DNA of 64,000 bases from Croceivirga sp009797885 (GCA_045866215.1 AP035880.1:2480001-2544000); one strand, 5' to 3'. Numbered from the stretch's first letter, positions 8,557 to 17,339 are shown. Translations and numbers: made by a program. Notes: generated by a model not told the origin, from the sequence alone.

Positions 8557-10071
8557 ATGATTTCCAATAAACACGTACCAATACTTTACTTCTTTCTGGG
8601 TTTCGGCATTTTTATGTTTACCAGGCTGAGCAAGCTCTTCCCCTCAATTGGAATGGCAATACTGATAGCGCCAATTTTCATTCTTAGGTTTATAAGGACC
8701 CAACCTGCTAAAAAGGGGATTTGGCTGACACTGCTCGGATTTGTTCTAAGTATGAACATTGCGCTTTGGGGACTGTTTGAGTTGGATGAAGCTTGGATGA
8801 CCATTTCTTTTGGCCTTATTAGAAGCACGCTATTGGCAATCATTTGGTTTTTGCCCTTTATGCTAGATCGATTGATATATCCAAAATTCAAGAATTTTGG
8901 CGTATGGTCTACATTGATTTTCCCAATCCTAACAACGGCCATTTTCTTTTTGTCCACTTTAGAAGGCCCGTTTGATGATGGAGCAGGAACCATAAGCTCT
9001 TTTGGTTATGGGACATTTGAGTTTATACAGGTCCGCTCCTTATTTGGGGTTTGGATACTGGTTTTCATTCATTCCTGGTTGTTCTCCATTGTCAACTATC
9101 TATGGGAAAATCGGTTCAAATGGGAAAAAACCCGGAAGTTGGCCACAATATATGCCGGTGTTTTGCTGTTGGTTTTTTTGTTTGGTGCGGTGAAAACCAC
9201 TTCTTACTTCAGCCCCAAACCAGATACGGTAAAAATTGCGGCGGTTGTGCTAATTCCTGAAGATGGGGAAGTCGTCCCAATGTCCTCCATTTTTAATTCA
9301 AGAACAACTTCGCCTTTTGAAAAAACAATGACGCAGATCTCGGAATTGACCAAAGAAGCAGCGGAAAATGAAGCAAAAATTGTCTCTTTTCAAGAATACG
9401 CCATGGTTATAGAGGAAGAAGAAGAGGACAGGTTACGGGAAAAGTACAAGGAAATTGCTAAGGAAAACAACATTTTTTTAAGCATCACTTATGCCTATTT
9501 CCCTAAGGAAGGAAAAGGGGCCAACAAGCATCTTCTTATTAATGGAAACGGCAAAATACTTTTGGATTATACAAAAAGGTACCTACTAGGGATGGGACCA
9601 TTTGGTGAATCCGGAGTTTTTAACAAAGGCCCGGAAACCATTCAATCCACAGAAACCCCTTATGGCAAAATAGGAATTACGATTTGCAGGGATATGGGTT
9701 TCCCTTCTTACTTAAGACAGGCAGCAAAAAGTGATGTTGACATTATGCTTTCCCCCTCCTATGACTGGCCCAAAAGTCCGGCTCCATGGTATCTTACCAG
9801 TACAATAGAAAATGGATTTTCATTTGTCCGACCAACCTATAATGGATATTCCTATGCTGCGGATTATCACGGAAATGAATTGGCCCACATGGTTTGGGAT
9901 GAGACCGGGGAAGGAATACTGTATTCCAATGTTCCCGTTAGCGGTATCAAGGTGTTGTATCCGGTTCTTGGCGATGTATTGGGTTGGTTATGCGTTGTTG
10001 CGATGCTGGTTTTTATCGGGTTAAGGTTTTTCAAAAAGGAATGGGATACTTCCGATAAGGCCATTCCCTAG
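8557..10071 (+). CDS. Membrane-anchored carbon-nitrogen hydrolase related to apolipoprotein N-acyltransferase
   Basis: 504 residues in the Lnt layout: about six or seven membrane helices (residues 5-215), a nitrilase-fold periplasmic domain (about 222-470) and one final membrane helix (about 475-497). The catalytic Glu-Lys-Cys triad is visible as E280 (SFQEYAM), K340 (YTKRYLLG) and C377 (ITICRDMG). Lnt adds the third acyl chain to lipoproteins, but its usual sequence motifs (WPE, ICFE) differ here, so this may be an Lnt-like paralogue with another acyl or amide substrate rather than the housekeeping enzyme. A Crp/Fnr-type promoter precedes it. Confidence 0.82.
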   Translation: MISNKHVPILYFFLGFGIFMFTRLSKLFPSIGMAILIAPIFILRFIRTQPAKKGIWLTLLGFVLSMNIALWGLFELDEAWMTISFGLIRSTLLAIIWFLPFMLDRLIYPKFKNFGVWSTLIFPILTTAIFFLSTLEGPFDDGAGTISSFGYGTFEFIQVRSLFGVWILVFIHSWLFSIVNYLWENRFKWEKTRKLATIYAGVLLLVFLFGAVKTTSYFSPKPDTVKIAAVVLIPEDGEVVPMSSIFNSRTTSPFEKTMTQISELTKEAAENEAKIVSFQEYAMVIEEEEEDRLREKYKEIAKENNIFLSITYAYFPKEGKGANKHLLINGNGKILLDYTKRYLLGMGPFGESGVFNKGPETIQSTETPYGKIGITICRDMGFPSYLRQAAKSDVDIMLSPSYDWPKSPAPWYLTSTIENGFSFVRPTYNGYSYAADYHGNELAHMVWDETGEGILYSNVPVSGIKVLYPVLGDVLGWLCVVAMLVFIGLRFFKKEWDTSDKAIP

Positions 10072-10163
10072 CCTACAAAACTGTTTTAACAAAGAACCCA
10101 TGCTTTTTTATATAATGACCGTACGCCAATAAACACCCAAAATTTGTTAAATCACAAGCCTGA

Positions 10164-10206
10164 TGACGCGCGTCATTTACCATTGCATTTGTTGAAGGTA
10201 ACTTTA
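10164..10206 (+). promoter_or_regulatory. Crp/Fnr-type box promoter of the Usp gene at 10228
   Basis: Perfectly palindromic box ATGACGCGCGTCAT (core TGACGCGCGTCA at 10164-10175) and -7 element TAACTTTA at 10199-10206. The ATG is at 10228. Confidence 0.78.
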
Positions 10207-10227
10207 TCTACATAAAACAAGAATACC

Positions 10228-11121
10228 ATGAAAACAATTCTGTACGCTACCGATTGCGACCCCAAAAAGGCCACTGCTCTGAGATATGCTTATAGAATTA
10301 GCACGATTTTAAAGGCAGAGTTACATGTGGTGCATGTTTATGATCTAATGCCCTTCACTACAGCTGCGGTGAGGTCCAGGAGTATCTTGGAAAGGAACTA
10401 TTTCAAAGATCGGCACATCAGTTTATTTAACTATTGCAGGGAGCAGTTAAAATATGAACTTGGCTCCCAAAAGCCTTTTTTTCATGTGGTTAGAAATAGT
10501 TCGGTGACCAGGGGAATCGCAGAAGTTGTACGGAAGATAAATGCCGATTTGGTCTTGGTGGGTATTAAAAGCCCAAACACCCTTAGGGGTGTGTTTACCG
10601 GTAATATTGGAAATGATCTCATGGGGGTTTTGGAATGCCCATTGTTGATCCTTCCGGAAGATTTTGATTACCACGGACTTTCCACCCTACTTTATGCGAC
10701 TGATTTTGAAGAAACGGATTTTTATGCCATAGAAAGTTTGGTGGCTTTCGCGGAACCCTATGGTGCCCTGATCAAGATTATCCATGTCCCAAGGGCAAAA
10801 GAACTCAATTTTGAAAGGAAAGCGAGATGGTTTAAACAGACCCTTGCCCAGCGGATAGCCTATCCGGAAATTGTGTTTTCGGCGGAACGGGCCGAAGATG
10901 TGGAATCCGGAATACTTGATCATGTATCCAAGGATATGCCGGAGATGCTGGTTATGATGGAGCGGGAACACCCCTCTTTTTTGGATAGGTTTTTTTACAG
11001 GGATATGGTCAAGACCATGGAAGGAGAGATTTCGATACCACTGTTGGTTTTCAACAAAAAGGGCATTCAGGCAAAACTTACCGAGGAACCCACTGATAGC
11101 TTGCGCATGCAATGGGTTTAA
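10228..11121 (+). CDS. Universal stress protein, tandem UspA domains, degenerate nucleotide loop
   Basis: 297 residues, two UspA-like halves. The N terminus MKTILYATDCDPKKATAL is the usual first strand of the family. In the first half the loop is altered (GIKSPNTLRGVFTGN instead of G-x2-G-x9-G-S), and the second half lacks it (MMEREHPSFLDRFF), so ATP binding is doubtful. It is closest in pattern to the Usp at 6375, with the shared MxEReHxxFL tail motif. It stands alone behind its own box promoter and is followed by a convergent efflux operon with a 14-bp inverted repeat in between. Confidence 0.9.
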   Translation: MKTILYATDCDPKKATALRYAYRISTILKAELHVVHVYDLMPFTTAAVRSRSILERNYFKDRHISLFNYCREQLKYELGSQKPFFHVVRNSSVTRGIAEVVRKINADLVLVGIKSPNTLRGVFTGNIGNDLMGVLECPLLILPEDFDYHGLSTLLYATDFEETDFYAIESLVAFAEPYGALIKIIHVPRAKELNFERKARWFKQTLAQRIAYPEIVFSAERAEDVESGILDHVSKDMPEMLVMMEREHPSFLDRFFYRDMVKTMEGEISIPLLVFNKKGIQAKLTEEPTDSLRMQWV

Positions 11122-11172
11122 AGCGTATGAAATCAATTTTCTAGGATATAGGTCATCCATTAGGCCATTTAT

Positions 11173-11227
11173 ACCCGTTGTGCATTGAAGCGGACATAGT
11201 TATTTATAAACAAAATGCACAACGGGT
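11173..11227. terminator. 14-bp perfect inverted repeat between convergent genes
   Basis: ACCCGTTGTGCATT at 11173-11186 is repeated inverted at 11214-11227, with 27 bases between the arms. It lies between the end of the plus-strand Usp gene and the end of the minus-strand efflux operon, where a bidirectional terminator would be expected. The long loop and weak T-tract make this a tentative call. Confidence 0.4.
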
Positions 11228-11237
11228 TTGTTTGTTG

Positions 11238-11963
11238 TTAAAGCTGTGGCTTCCCTTCATTTATGGACCCTAAAATAGGTTTTGCGTTGGTATTTACAAT
11301 GCAGCCATCTTCCATTTGGATGATACGGTCGGTTCGTTTGGCAAAGTCAATATCGTGGGTGACCACCAAGAGTGAAAGCCCCTGTTCTTCCTTCAATTGT
11401 TTAAAGATTTGAAATACGTTCTCGGCATTAAAACTATCCAGGTTTCCTGTAGGCTCATCGCCCATTAAAATGTCCGGATCGTTGATCAGTGCGCGAGCAA
11501 TGGCCACACGTTGTTTTTCCCCACCAGAGATCCTATGGGCACGTTTCCTGGCCAAATGTTCAATATTGAGCATCTTTAGCTTCTGAATGGCATCATGCTC
11601 AATTTCTGAACGGCTCTTTCTTGCCAGTTTTTTTGCGGGAAGCATTACGTTCTCCAACACACTGAATTCCGAAAGTAAGTAATGAAATTGAAACACAAAA
11701 CCAATGTGCCCATTGCGTAGTTGTGAAAGTTCTGGACCGGACTTTCCCGTGATCAATTCTTGATTGAGGTACAAACTCCCCTCGTAGTCGGTGTCCATGG
11801 TGGACAAAATATAGAGCAAGGTGGATTTCCCCGAGCCGGATTTCCCCATAATTGAGGCGAATTCACCTTGTTGCACTTCAAATGTGATATGCTTTAGCAC
11901 ATGGAACAGTACAGGTTTTCTAAAGTACTTGTTGATATGTTTTGCTTCTAAAACCTTTTTCAT
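11238..11963 (-). CDS. ABC transporter ATP-binding protein, LolD/MacB-like
   Basis: ATPase subunit (241 residues) of a MacB/LolCDE-type ABC exporter. Walker A GKSGSGKST (near residue 40), Q-loop VFQFHYLL, signature ISGGEKQRVAIARAL and Walker B ILMGDEPTGNLDS are all intact. It is the last gene of a four-gene operon: secreted protein, membrane-fusion adaptor, FtsX-type permease, ATPase. The gap to the permease is nine bases. Together they would form a tripartite pump that moves substrates from the periplasm or inner-membrane leaflet through an outer-membrane channel. Confidence 0.94.
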   Translation of the reverse strand: MKKVLEAKHINKYFRKPVLFHVLKHITFEVQQGEFASIMGKSGSGKSTLLYILSTMDTDYEGSLYLNQELITGKSGPELSQLRNGHIGFVFQFHYLLSEFSVLENVMLPAKKLARKSRSEIEHDAIQKLKMLNIEHLARKRAHRISGGEKQRVAIARALINDPDILMGDEPTGNLDSFNAENVFQIFKQLKEEQGLSLLVVTHDIDFAKRTDRIIQMEDGCIVNTNAKPILGSINEGKPQL

Positions 11964-11972
11964 GATGCGGGC

Positions 11973-13235
11973 TTAACTTCCTCTAATAATACGTACCGGG
12001 TCAATGCGTTTTGCCTTGTTTGAAGGCAGGTAACCGGCTATAAAAGTGGACAACAGGGCAAAGGTGATCCCAATGACATAGAACCAAGGGTTAAAATTTA
12101 CCGGATAGGTCGTAATAGTGGGCAGGGCTTCGGTCTCAAAAGCAACATTATCAATCATTACGGATAAGGAATAGCCTATTAACAGTCCCAAAATGCCTCC
12201 TACAAAACCTATGATTATGGCCTGACTCATAAAAATGAGTTGGACATCAATGCCTGAAAAGCCTGTGGCTTTCAATATGGCGATATCGTTCATTTTTTCA
12301 TAAATGAGCATATTCAGAATATTATAGATTCCAAACCCGGCTACAATGAGTAAGGTAATGGAAACGGCATAGGTTATGAGGTTACGTATGGTAGTGCCTG
12401 TTTCAAATTGTGCGTTGGCCTCATTGATGTCAATAGCTTTAATGTTGAACTGCCGTGATAACTTTTGGGCCATTAGGGGGGCATTTTTGAGTTGGTGCAG
12501 TTTTATGTTGATATCGGTGATATAGTTTGCCGCTTCCCCCAAAATATTCTGCACCGTCTTTAGGTTGACATAGCTTTGTGTGTCATCAATATCGGCTATT
12601 CCACTTTGATAGAATCCAACGATCTTTAACGGAAATACGGTTCCCTTTACCGTAGAAACCTGTAACCGGTCACCCACGGAAAGGGACATTTTTTTGGCTA
12701 GCCCGGCGCCCAATAAAATGCCATTGTCACTATTCTGTAATGCTTGGGGACTGCCTTCAAATATGTAATCCTGGATGTTGGAAAGCCGGTTCTCCTCCAT
12801 AATATCGACCCCTATCAAGTTTCCGCCCAGTTCTATGGAACCGGACAAATAGAACACCTGTGCCCGCACCTGTGGTGTTGCGCCCCTAACCTCAGGATTT
12901 CTTTTAAGATGGTTTAAAATGGGAAGGGCATTATGTATTTTCTTTTGACTGTGTTTGGGTTTTATGGAGTGTACAATATTAAAGGCATCCTTAAAATCCG
13001 CGTAAAGGGCAACCGGCTGCTTTTCAGAAGGGGCGATCTCATTGTACAGGTGTATATGGGGGGTTTGGTTAACGATAAGATCATCCAACATTTTATTGAG
13101 GCCGGTCATAAAGCTTACCAGGGTAATATAGGCGCCAATGCCAAAAGTGACCCCTAATGATGCCGTAATCGTTGACTTCATTTTGGTGACCAAATGGGTT
13201 TTGGCAATGCCCAATATTACGATCCAATTCGTCAT
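11973..13235 (-). CDS. ABC transporter permease, FtsX/LolC-E-like
   Basis: 420-residue inner-membrane subunit with one N-terminal helix, a periplasmic MacB-type domain (about 45-270) and three C-terminal helices of the FtsX domain (about 285-410). The cytoplasmic coupling segment follows the family pattern (MNDIAILKATGFSGIDVQLIF). Its first four bases overlap the stop of the adaptor gene (ATGA), and the ATPase follows after nine bases. The single-FtsX layout differs from the double-FtsX permeases near the right end of the window. Confidence 0.92.
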   Translation of the reverse strand: MTNWIVILGIAKTHLVTKMKSTITASLGVTFGIGAYITLVSFMTGLNKMLDDLIVNQTPHIHLYNEIAPSEKQPVALYADFKDAFNIVHSIKPKHSQKKIHNALPILNHLKRNPEVRGATPQVRAQVFYLSGSIELGGNLIGVDIMEENRLSNIQDYIFEGSPQALQNSDNGILLGAGLAKKMSLSVGDRLQVSTVKGTVFPLKIVGFYQSGIADIDDTQSYVNLKTVQNILGEAANYITDINIKLHQLKNAPLMAQKLSRQFNIKAIDINEANAQFETGTTIRNLITYAVSITLLIVAGFGIYNILNMLIYEKMNDIAILKATGFSGIDVQLIFMSQAIIIGFVGGILGLLIGYSLSVMIDNVAFETEALPTITTYPVNFNPWFYVIGITFALLSTFIAGYLPSNKAKRIDPVRIIRGS

Positions 13236-14365
13236 TGCCTTGGTTTTAGTATACCCGTATTTTCATCAATACCGCTTAACACCTCAATACGATCCATATT
13301 CTGTAGCCCTATGGTTATCTCCACCTCACCGTCCTCGGTTAGTACTTTGGATTTCCCTATCACATATTCCTTTGGCAAGGTGAGGGCATCTTCTTTTTCT
13401 GCTATGATAATGTTCCCCTCGCCGGAGAGTCCGGGATAGAGCCTGTGGGGAGGGGAAACAAAAAGGGCTTCCACTTTAAAGGTTTGTGAACGCTCGTCCT
13501 TTCTGGGATAAATCTTGTGCAATGTTGCCTCGAACACATTATCGGCATAGGCATCCAAGGTAATTAAGATGGGTTGCCCCAGATTTAGTTTCACAATATC
13601 AACTTCGTCCACCAATAATTCAACAATAAACAGGTCACTATGGCCAACGGCGGCAACGGGCTCCATTGTTGTTATAATTTCACCTGGATTTTTGTACAGG
13701 GCATATACTTTTCCATCAATTTTGCTGGTGACCGTAAAATCCTTCGAAAGTGTTTGGGAGGTCTTGTAATTGTTCTCCGCTTGTCGGACCTGGGTCCGTA
13801 ATTCCTTTTTGGTGCGCGTATATTCACTTTTTAAAAGCCTTAGGTTGTTTTGTGAGAGCTGATAGTCCAATTCGCGGTTATCATATTCCACTTTTGAACC
13901 GATATTCTGTCTCCAAAGGTTTTTTTGTCTAAAAAAGTTGATGGAATCATTTTTGAGCCTTAGTTCCGCCGCCAAAATCTCTTCTTGAATGGCTTTTAGG
14001 ATGGCAGCACTGCCCGAAAAGTTCTCCCGGGCCAGTTCCCATGAAAGCTTGGCATTGTCCAGGCTCAGTTTAGGGGACGTATTGATGATCTGTACAATTC
14101 CCTGTCCTTTGGTCACCAAATCCCCCTCTTCACATAGGTTTTTGTCTAGGATACCCGTAACGGCAGAATAGGCCTGGTAGAGGCTGTCTGGTTGTACAAT
14201 GGCGGAGGCATAGACGGATTCGGTCAAGCTAAGCTTTTGCGGATATATTTTTTCCCCGTTGTGCATGCAGGAAAATAGGGTGCTCCAAATCAACAAAACC
14301 ATAAAGGCATTGGTAAGTATGGCACAGGTCCCCCTTAGCTTGTGTAAAAGCATTTTTAACAGCAT
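13232..14365 (-). CDS. Membrane-fusion/periplasmic adaptor subunit, HlyD/MacA-like
   Basis: Adaptor of 377 residues that would link the FtsX-type permease to an outer-membrane channel. It has an N-terminal membrane or lipoprotein-type signal (hydrophobic stretch ending LFSC, cysteine near residue 33), a biotinyl-lipoyl-like half (VTGILDKNLCEEGDLVTKGQ), a coiled-coil hairpin (about 100-200), the second lipoyl half (SKIDGKVYALYKNPGE) and a beta-barrel domain. The start codon directly follows the stop of the preceding gene; a second ATG at 14353 gives a more usual signal length and may be the real start. Confidence 0.88.
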   Translation of the reverse strand: MLLKMLLHKLRGTCAILTNAFMVLLIWSTLFSCMHNGEKIYPQKLSLTESVYASAIVQPDSLYQAYSAVTGILDKNLCEEGDLVTKGQGIVQIINTSPKLSLDNAKLSWELARENFSGSAAILKAIQEEILAAELRLKNDSINFFRQKNLWRQNIGSKVEYDNRELDYQLSQNNLRLLKSEYTRTKKELRTQVRQAENNYKTSQTLSKDFTVTSKIDGKVYALYKNPGEIITTMEPVAAVGHSDLFIVELLVDEVDIVKLNLGQPILITLDAYADNVFEATLHKIYPRKDERSQTFKVEALFVSPPHRLYPGLSGEGNIIIAEKEDALTLPKEYVIGKSKVLTEDGEVEITIGLQNMDRIEVLSGIDENTGILKPRQ

Positions 14366-14836
14366 TTAGGTTCTTGATTTATAATGACCATTTCCACCCC
14401 CCATTTTCTTCTTTCCCATTCCCCTCCAATGGGGAAGGCCATTTTGATCCCTAAGGACGAATTCTTTGCCCTCTTTTTTGAGGACCATGGCAATAATGGT
14501 GGGTTGTCCCTCAAATTCAATCCTTGATCCCTTGATTTCAACAAGGTCACCCTTTTCAAAATCAATTTCCAATTCTTTGAGGTACCATGAAGGCCCAATA
14601 TGGACAGGCAGTTTTTCTTGATGGGTCTTGATGATGATATGGGTTCCAAAAGCCATGTTTTTTCGGGTTGAAATCTGAAGGATTTTTTGAATTTCACCAG
14701 TTACGCTTTCAATGGTTTCGGGATTGAATTTTCTTTCTTTCTTCTGGCCGGCAGCTTCCTTGCCGATGGTTTTCTGTGCTGTTAGGGGTATTGCAAGCAA
14801 GACGGTCATGACCAAAAAAGCGAACAAACGTATCAT
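14366..14836 (-). CDS. Secreted protein of unknown function, first gene of the efflux operon
   Basis: 156 residues with a clear signal peptide (MIRLFAFLVMTVLLAIPLTAQ). The mature part has a beta-rich core of OB-fold-like spacing (about 45-130) and a Gly/Lys-rich, basic tail with a Gly-Met cluster (GMGKKKMGGGNG). No family recognised with confidence. It leads the adaptor-permease-ATPase operon and may bind the substrate in the periplasm; that role is inferred from position only. Behind a minus-strand Crp/Fnr-type promoter at 14862-14903. Confidence 0.7.
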   Translation of the reverse strand: MIRLFAFLVMTVLLAIPLTAQKTIGKEAAGQKKERKFNPETIESVTGEIQKILQISTRKNMAFGTHIIIKTHQEKLPVHIGPSWYLKELEIDFEKGDLVEIKGSRIEFEGQPTIIAMVLKKEGKEFVLRDQNGLPHWRGMGKKKMGGGNGHYKSRT

Positions 14837-14861
14837 AGGGTTTCAGTTTAGGATTTCGGAC

Positions 14862-14903
14862 AAAAGTATTCCAGGGGTCACACCTTCAAAATGATTCAGG
14901 TCA
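14862..14903 (-). promoter_or_regulatory. Crp/Fnr-type box promoter of the ABC efflux operon
   Basis: Box TGATTCAGGTCA at 14892-14903; on the minus strand a perfect -7 element TACTTTTG starts at 14869, 34 bases after the box start (35 in the other promoters). The first start codon of the operon is at 14836. Confidence 0.72.
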
Positions 14904-14945
14904 TTGCCCAGATGCAGAACCCTCTTTTCTTTTGTCCCAAAAAGA

Positions 14946-15443
14946 ATGGTTTGGGGCCTCACTATTTTTGGAGTTGTACTGCTTCTGATGGTATTGTTTC
15001 TGCTACTCCCGCTACAGCTGTACATCAATACGGACTCCAACCAATATTTTGCCCAAATGGGTTATGTGGCAAAGGCATCTTTGCAAGGTGATGAAGCGGA
15101 AATACTACGGGTTAAGATGCAAATCCTCGGGCATCGTTTCTTCCTTTATCCCTTAAGGTGGAAAAAGGACCAAAGGAAAAAGGGTTCCCCCCGAAAGAAA
15201 TCCAGAAGGAAAAAACCCGGAGGCCGTTGGTTTATTCAAATACTGAAGGCATTTAGCATCAGGAAATTTGAATTGAACTTGGATACTGGAGATTATGTGA
15301 CCAATGCCAAGCTTTATCCGGTTTTTGGTTTGGTGAACCATTACTTCGCCAATTGCAAAGTGAATTATCAGGGGAACAATTACCTGGTATGTGACTTGCG
15401 CAGTAGACCATGGAGAATATTAAAATCATTTATTCATTTATAA
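14946..15443 (+). CDS. Membrane protein of unknown function, DUF2953-like layout
   Basis: 165 residues from the ATG at 14946, with an N-terminal membrane helix (GLTIFGVVLLLMVLFLLLPL), then a soluble part with a strongly basic segment (KKDQRKKGSPRKKSRRKKPGG) and a conserved-looking tail. Layout and the gene that follows recall DUF2953-type proteins found next to GerW/YtfJ genes, but similarity is by pattern only. A TTG at 14904 would add 14 residues; the ATG is preferred because it places the membrane helix at the N terminus. It is followed 11 bases later by the GerW-like gene, so the two form an operon. Confidence 0.65.
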   Translation: MVWGLTIFGVVLLLMVLFLLLPLQLYINTDSNQYFAQMGYVAKASLQGDEAEILRVKMQILGHRFFLYPLRWKKDQRKKGSPRKKSRRKKPGGRWFIQILKAFSIRKFELNLDTGDYVTNAKLYPVFGLVNHYFANCKVNYQGNNYLVCDLRSRPWRILKSFIHL

Positions 15444-15454
15444 AATATACTATT

Positions 15455-15823
15455 ATGGAATTACATTTTGAGGAACTATTAAAACAGATTACGGATTTTA
15501 TCAAGACAGAGGCAAAAACGGAGACTGTTGTTGGGGAACAGTTTCAATTGGGCGAATTTAAATGTGTGCCCGTGATAAAAGTAGGTATGGGCTTTGGCTC
15601 CGGCGGTGGCGAAGGGGTAGATGGAAAAGTCCGCAAAGGAGAAGGCCTTGGCGCTGGTGCCGGTGTGGGAATCGAGCCTATTGGATTTTTGGTGACCAAA
15701 GGCGAGGAGATTTCGTTTTTGGAAGCAGGTAAGGCACATGGGCTTGCGGCAGCCTTTGAGAAAGTGCCGGATTTGATCGAGCGTATTGCCACTAAAAAAC
15801 AAAAGGAAAAAGAAACAGCATAA
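15455..15823 (+). CDS. GerW/YtfJ-family protein
   Basis: 122 residues. The core VGEQFQLGEFKCVPVIKVGM, then a glycine-rich stretch (GFGSGGGEGVDGK) and GIEPIGFLVT are the hallmarks of the GerW (sporulation protein YtfJ) family. The family is widespread outside spore formers and its role there is unknown. The ATG at 15455 is chosen over an upstream in-frame codon at 15410 because the shorter form matches the family start. It follows the DUF2953-like gene, as in other genomes where the two are neighbours (from memory). Confidence 0.85.
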   Translation: MELHFEELLKQITDFIKTEAKTETVVGEQFQLGEFKCVPVIKVGMGFGSGGGEGVDGKVRKGEGLGAGAGVGIEPIGFLVTKGEEISFLEAGKAHGLAAAFEKVPDLIERIATKKQKEKETA

Positions 15824-15837
15824 AAAGGACATTCCGA

Positions 15838-15870
15838 AAGGGGGGACTTTTAAGGGCGCCCCCTTCTTTT
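15838..15870. terminator. Rho-independent terminator after the GerW-like gene
   Basis: AAGGGGG at 15838-15844 pairs with CCCCCTT at 15859-15865, followed by CTTTTG on the plus strand. It lies between the convergent GerW-like gene and the MBL-rhodanese gene. Confidence 0.6.
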
Positions 15871-15917
15871 GTCCAGACTTCCCTGCCCTCTACCAACGTT
15901 TTGATGTGGTAACGTCA

Positions 15918-17339
15918 TTATAACATTGTGGTAGGGGCCATATAATTGGAAATATCAAATTTTCCACTCGTTTTTATTGCATTGAAACCACCTTTGACAT
16001 CAACCAGGTTTTCATAGCCCATGGAACGTAGAATGGAGATGAATACCATGGAACGATACCCACTTCTACAATGGACATAATAGATTTTGTTCTTGTCTAT
16101 TTCCGATAGGTTGTTCTTGAAATAATCAAGGGGTAGATTAATGGCATGCAGGACATGTTCTGTATTGTATTCGCTTTTTCGTCTAACGTCCAATAGGTTT
16201 ACATGCTTTTCCTCCATGATGGAGGCCAACCTTTCCGGACTAATGGATTTTACAGAGTGCAGTGGTTTTCCTGCTTGTTCCCAAGCCCACATGCCCCCTT
16301 TTAGGTAACCAAGTGCATTGTCAAATCCTATTCTGGCCAATCGGATGGCTGCTTCTTCTTCCCTGCCCTCTTCCGCAATGATCAGTATGGGGGTTTTTAC
16401 ATCAACAATGGTAGTGCCCACCCAGTTGGCGAAACTTCCATCCAGTCCAATATTGAATGAATTTGGGATATGGCCCCTCGCAAACTTTTGGGCATCCCTG
16501 GTATCCAATAGCAGGGCAGATGTTTCTTCCCAAGCACTTTCAAATGCTTCAATACCTAGTGGGGTAGTTCCCTTTTCAATGACATGGTCAATGGCCTGAT
16601 ATCCTTTTATGTTCAACAGCACGTTCTGTGGGAAATAGCCGGGAGGCGGCGTTAATCCTGTTAAAATACTGTCGATAAATTGCTCCTTGGTCAATTTGGG
16701 ATCAAGGGCATAGTTGGTCTCTTTTTGATGTCCCAAAGTATCTGTTGTTTCATTGCTCATCATTTTGCCACAGGCACTGCCGGCGCCGTGTCCGGGATAA
16801 ACGATGACATCGTTCGGCAAGGGCATGATTTTGTTCCTAAGGGATTCAAATAACAACCCTGCCAACTTTTCCTGGGTCAGCTCTGCAATGACCTTTTGTG
16901 CCAAATCCGGACGACCTACATCGCCAATGAACAAGGTATCTCCTGAAAACAATGAGATTTCCCTGCCATTTTCATCAATCAAGAGATAGCAGCTGCTCTC
17001 CATGGTATGCCCTGGGGTATGGATCAGACGGATTACCACATTTCCCAACCTAAACTCTTGACCGTCCGCTGCTGAAATGAAATCGTATCCAGTTTTCATT
17101 TCAGTTGGTCCATAGACAATTTTTGCTCCTGTTTTTTGAGCGAGATCGACATGTCCCGAGACAAAATCTGCATGAAAATGGGTCTCAAATACATATTTGA
17201 TCTGGGCATTGCGCTCTTCGGCCATTTTTATGTAGGGGTCCACTTCCCGCAAAGGGTCTATGATCGCCGCTTCACCATTGCTTTCTATATAATAGGCCCC
17301 TTGGGCCAGACAACCGGTATATAGTTGCTCTACTTTCAT
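15918..17339 (-). CDS. MBL-fold persulfide dioxygenase-like protein with two rhodanese domains
   Basis: 473-residue fusion. The N-terminal metallo-beta-lactamase domain (about 1-250) has the ETHE1-type motifs THFHADFVSGH, HTPGHT, SGDTLFIGDVGRPDL and YPGHGAGSACG, typical of glutathione-persulfide dioxygenases. A first rhodanese domain (about 270-360) has lost its catalytic cysteine (IIAEEGRE at the loop), and a second (about 370-465) keeps it (VHCRSGYRS). The protein should handle sulfane sulfur, oxidising persulfides to sulfite or passing sulfur on. It stands alone; the 593-base region upstream contains no start-proximal box promoter pointing at it. Confidence 0.92.
   Translation of the reverse strand: MKVEQLYTGCLAQGAYYIESNGEAAIIDPLREVDPYIKMAEERNAQIKYVFETHFHADFVSGHVDLAQKTGAKIVYGPTEMKTGYDFISAADGQEFRLGNVVIRLIHTPGHTMESSCYLLIDENGREISLFSGDTLFIGDVGRPDLAQKVIAELTQEKLAGLLFESLRNKIMPLPNDVIVYPGHGAGSACGKMMSNETTDTLGHQKETNYALDPKLTKEQFIDSILTGLTPPPGYFPQNVLLNIKGYQAIDHVIEKGTTPLGIEAFESAWEETSALLLDTRDAQKFARGHIPNSFNIGLDGSFANWVGTTIVDVKTPILIIAEEGREEEAAIRLARIGFDNALGYLKGGMWAWEQAGKPLHSVKSISPERLASIMEEKHVNLLDVRRKSEYNTEHVLHAINLPLDYFKNNLSEIDKNKIYYVHCRSGYRSMVFISILRSMGYENLVDVKGGFNAIKTSGKFDISNYMAPTTML

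Noticed and set aside
11140..11156. Possible further Crp/Fnr-type box near GGATATAGGTCA
   Set aside because: The left half-site is GGA instead of TGA and it lies between convergent gene ends, without a -7 element.
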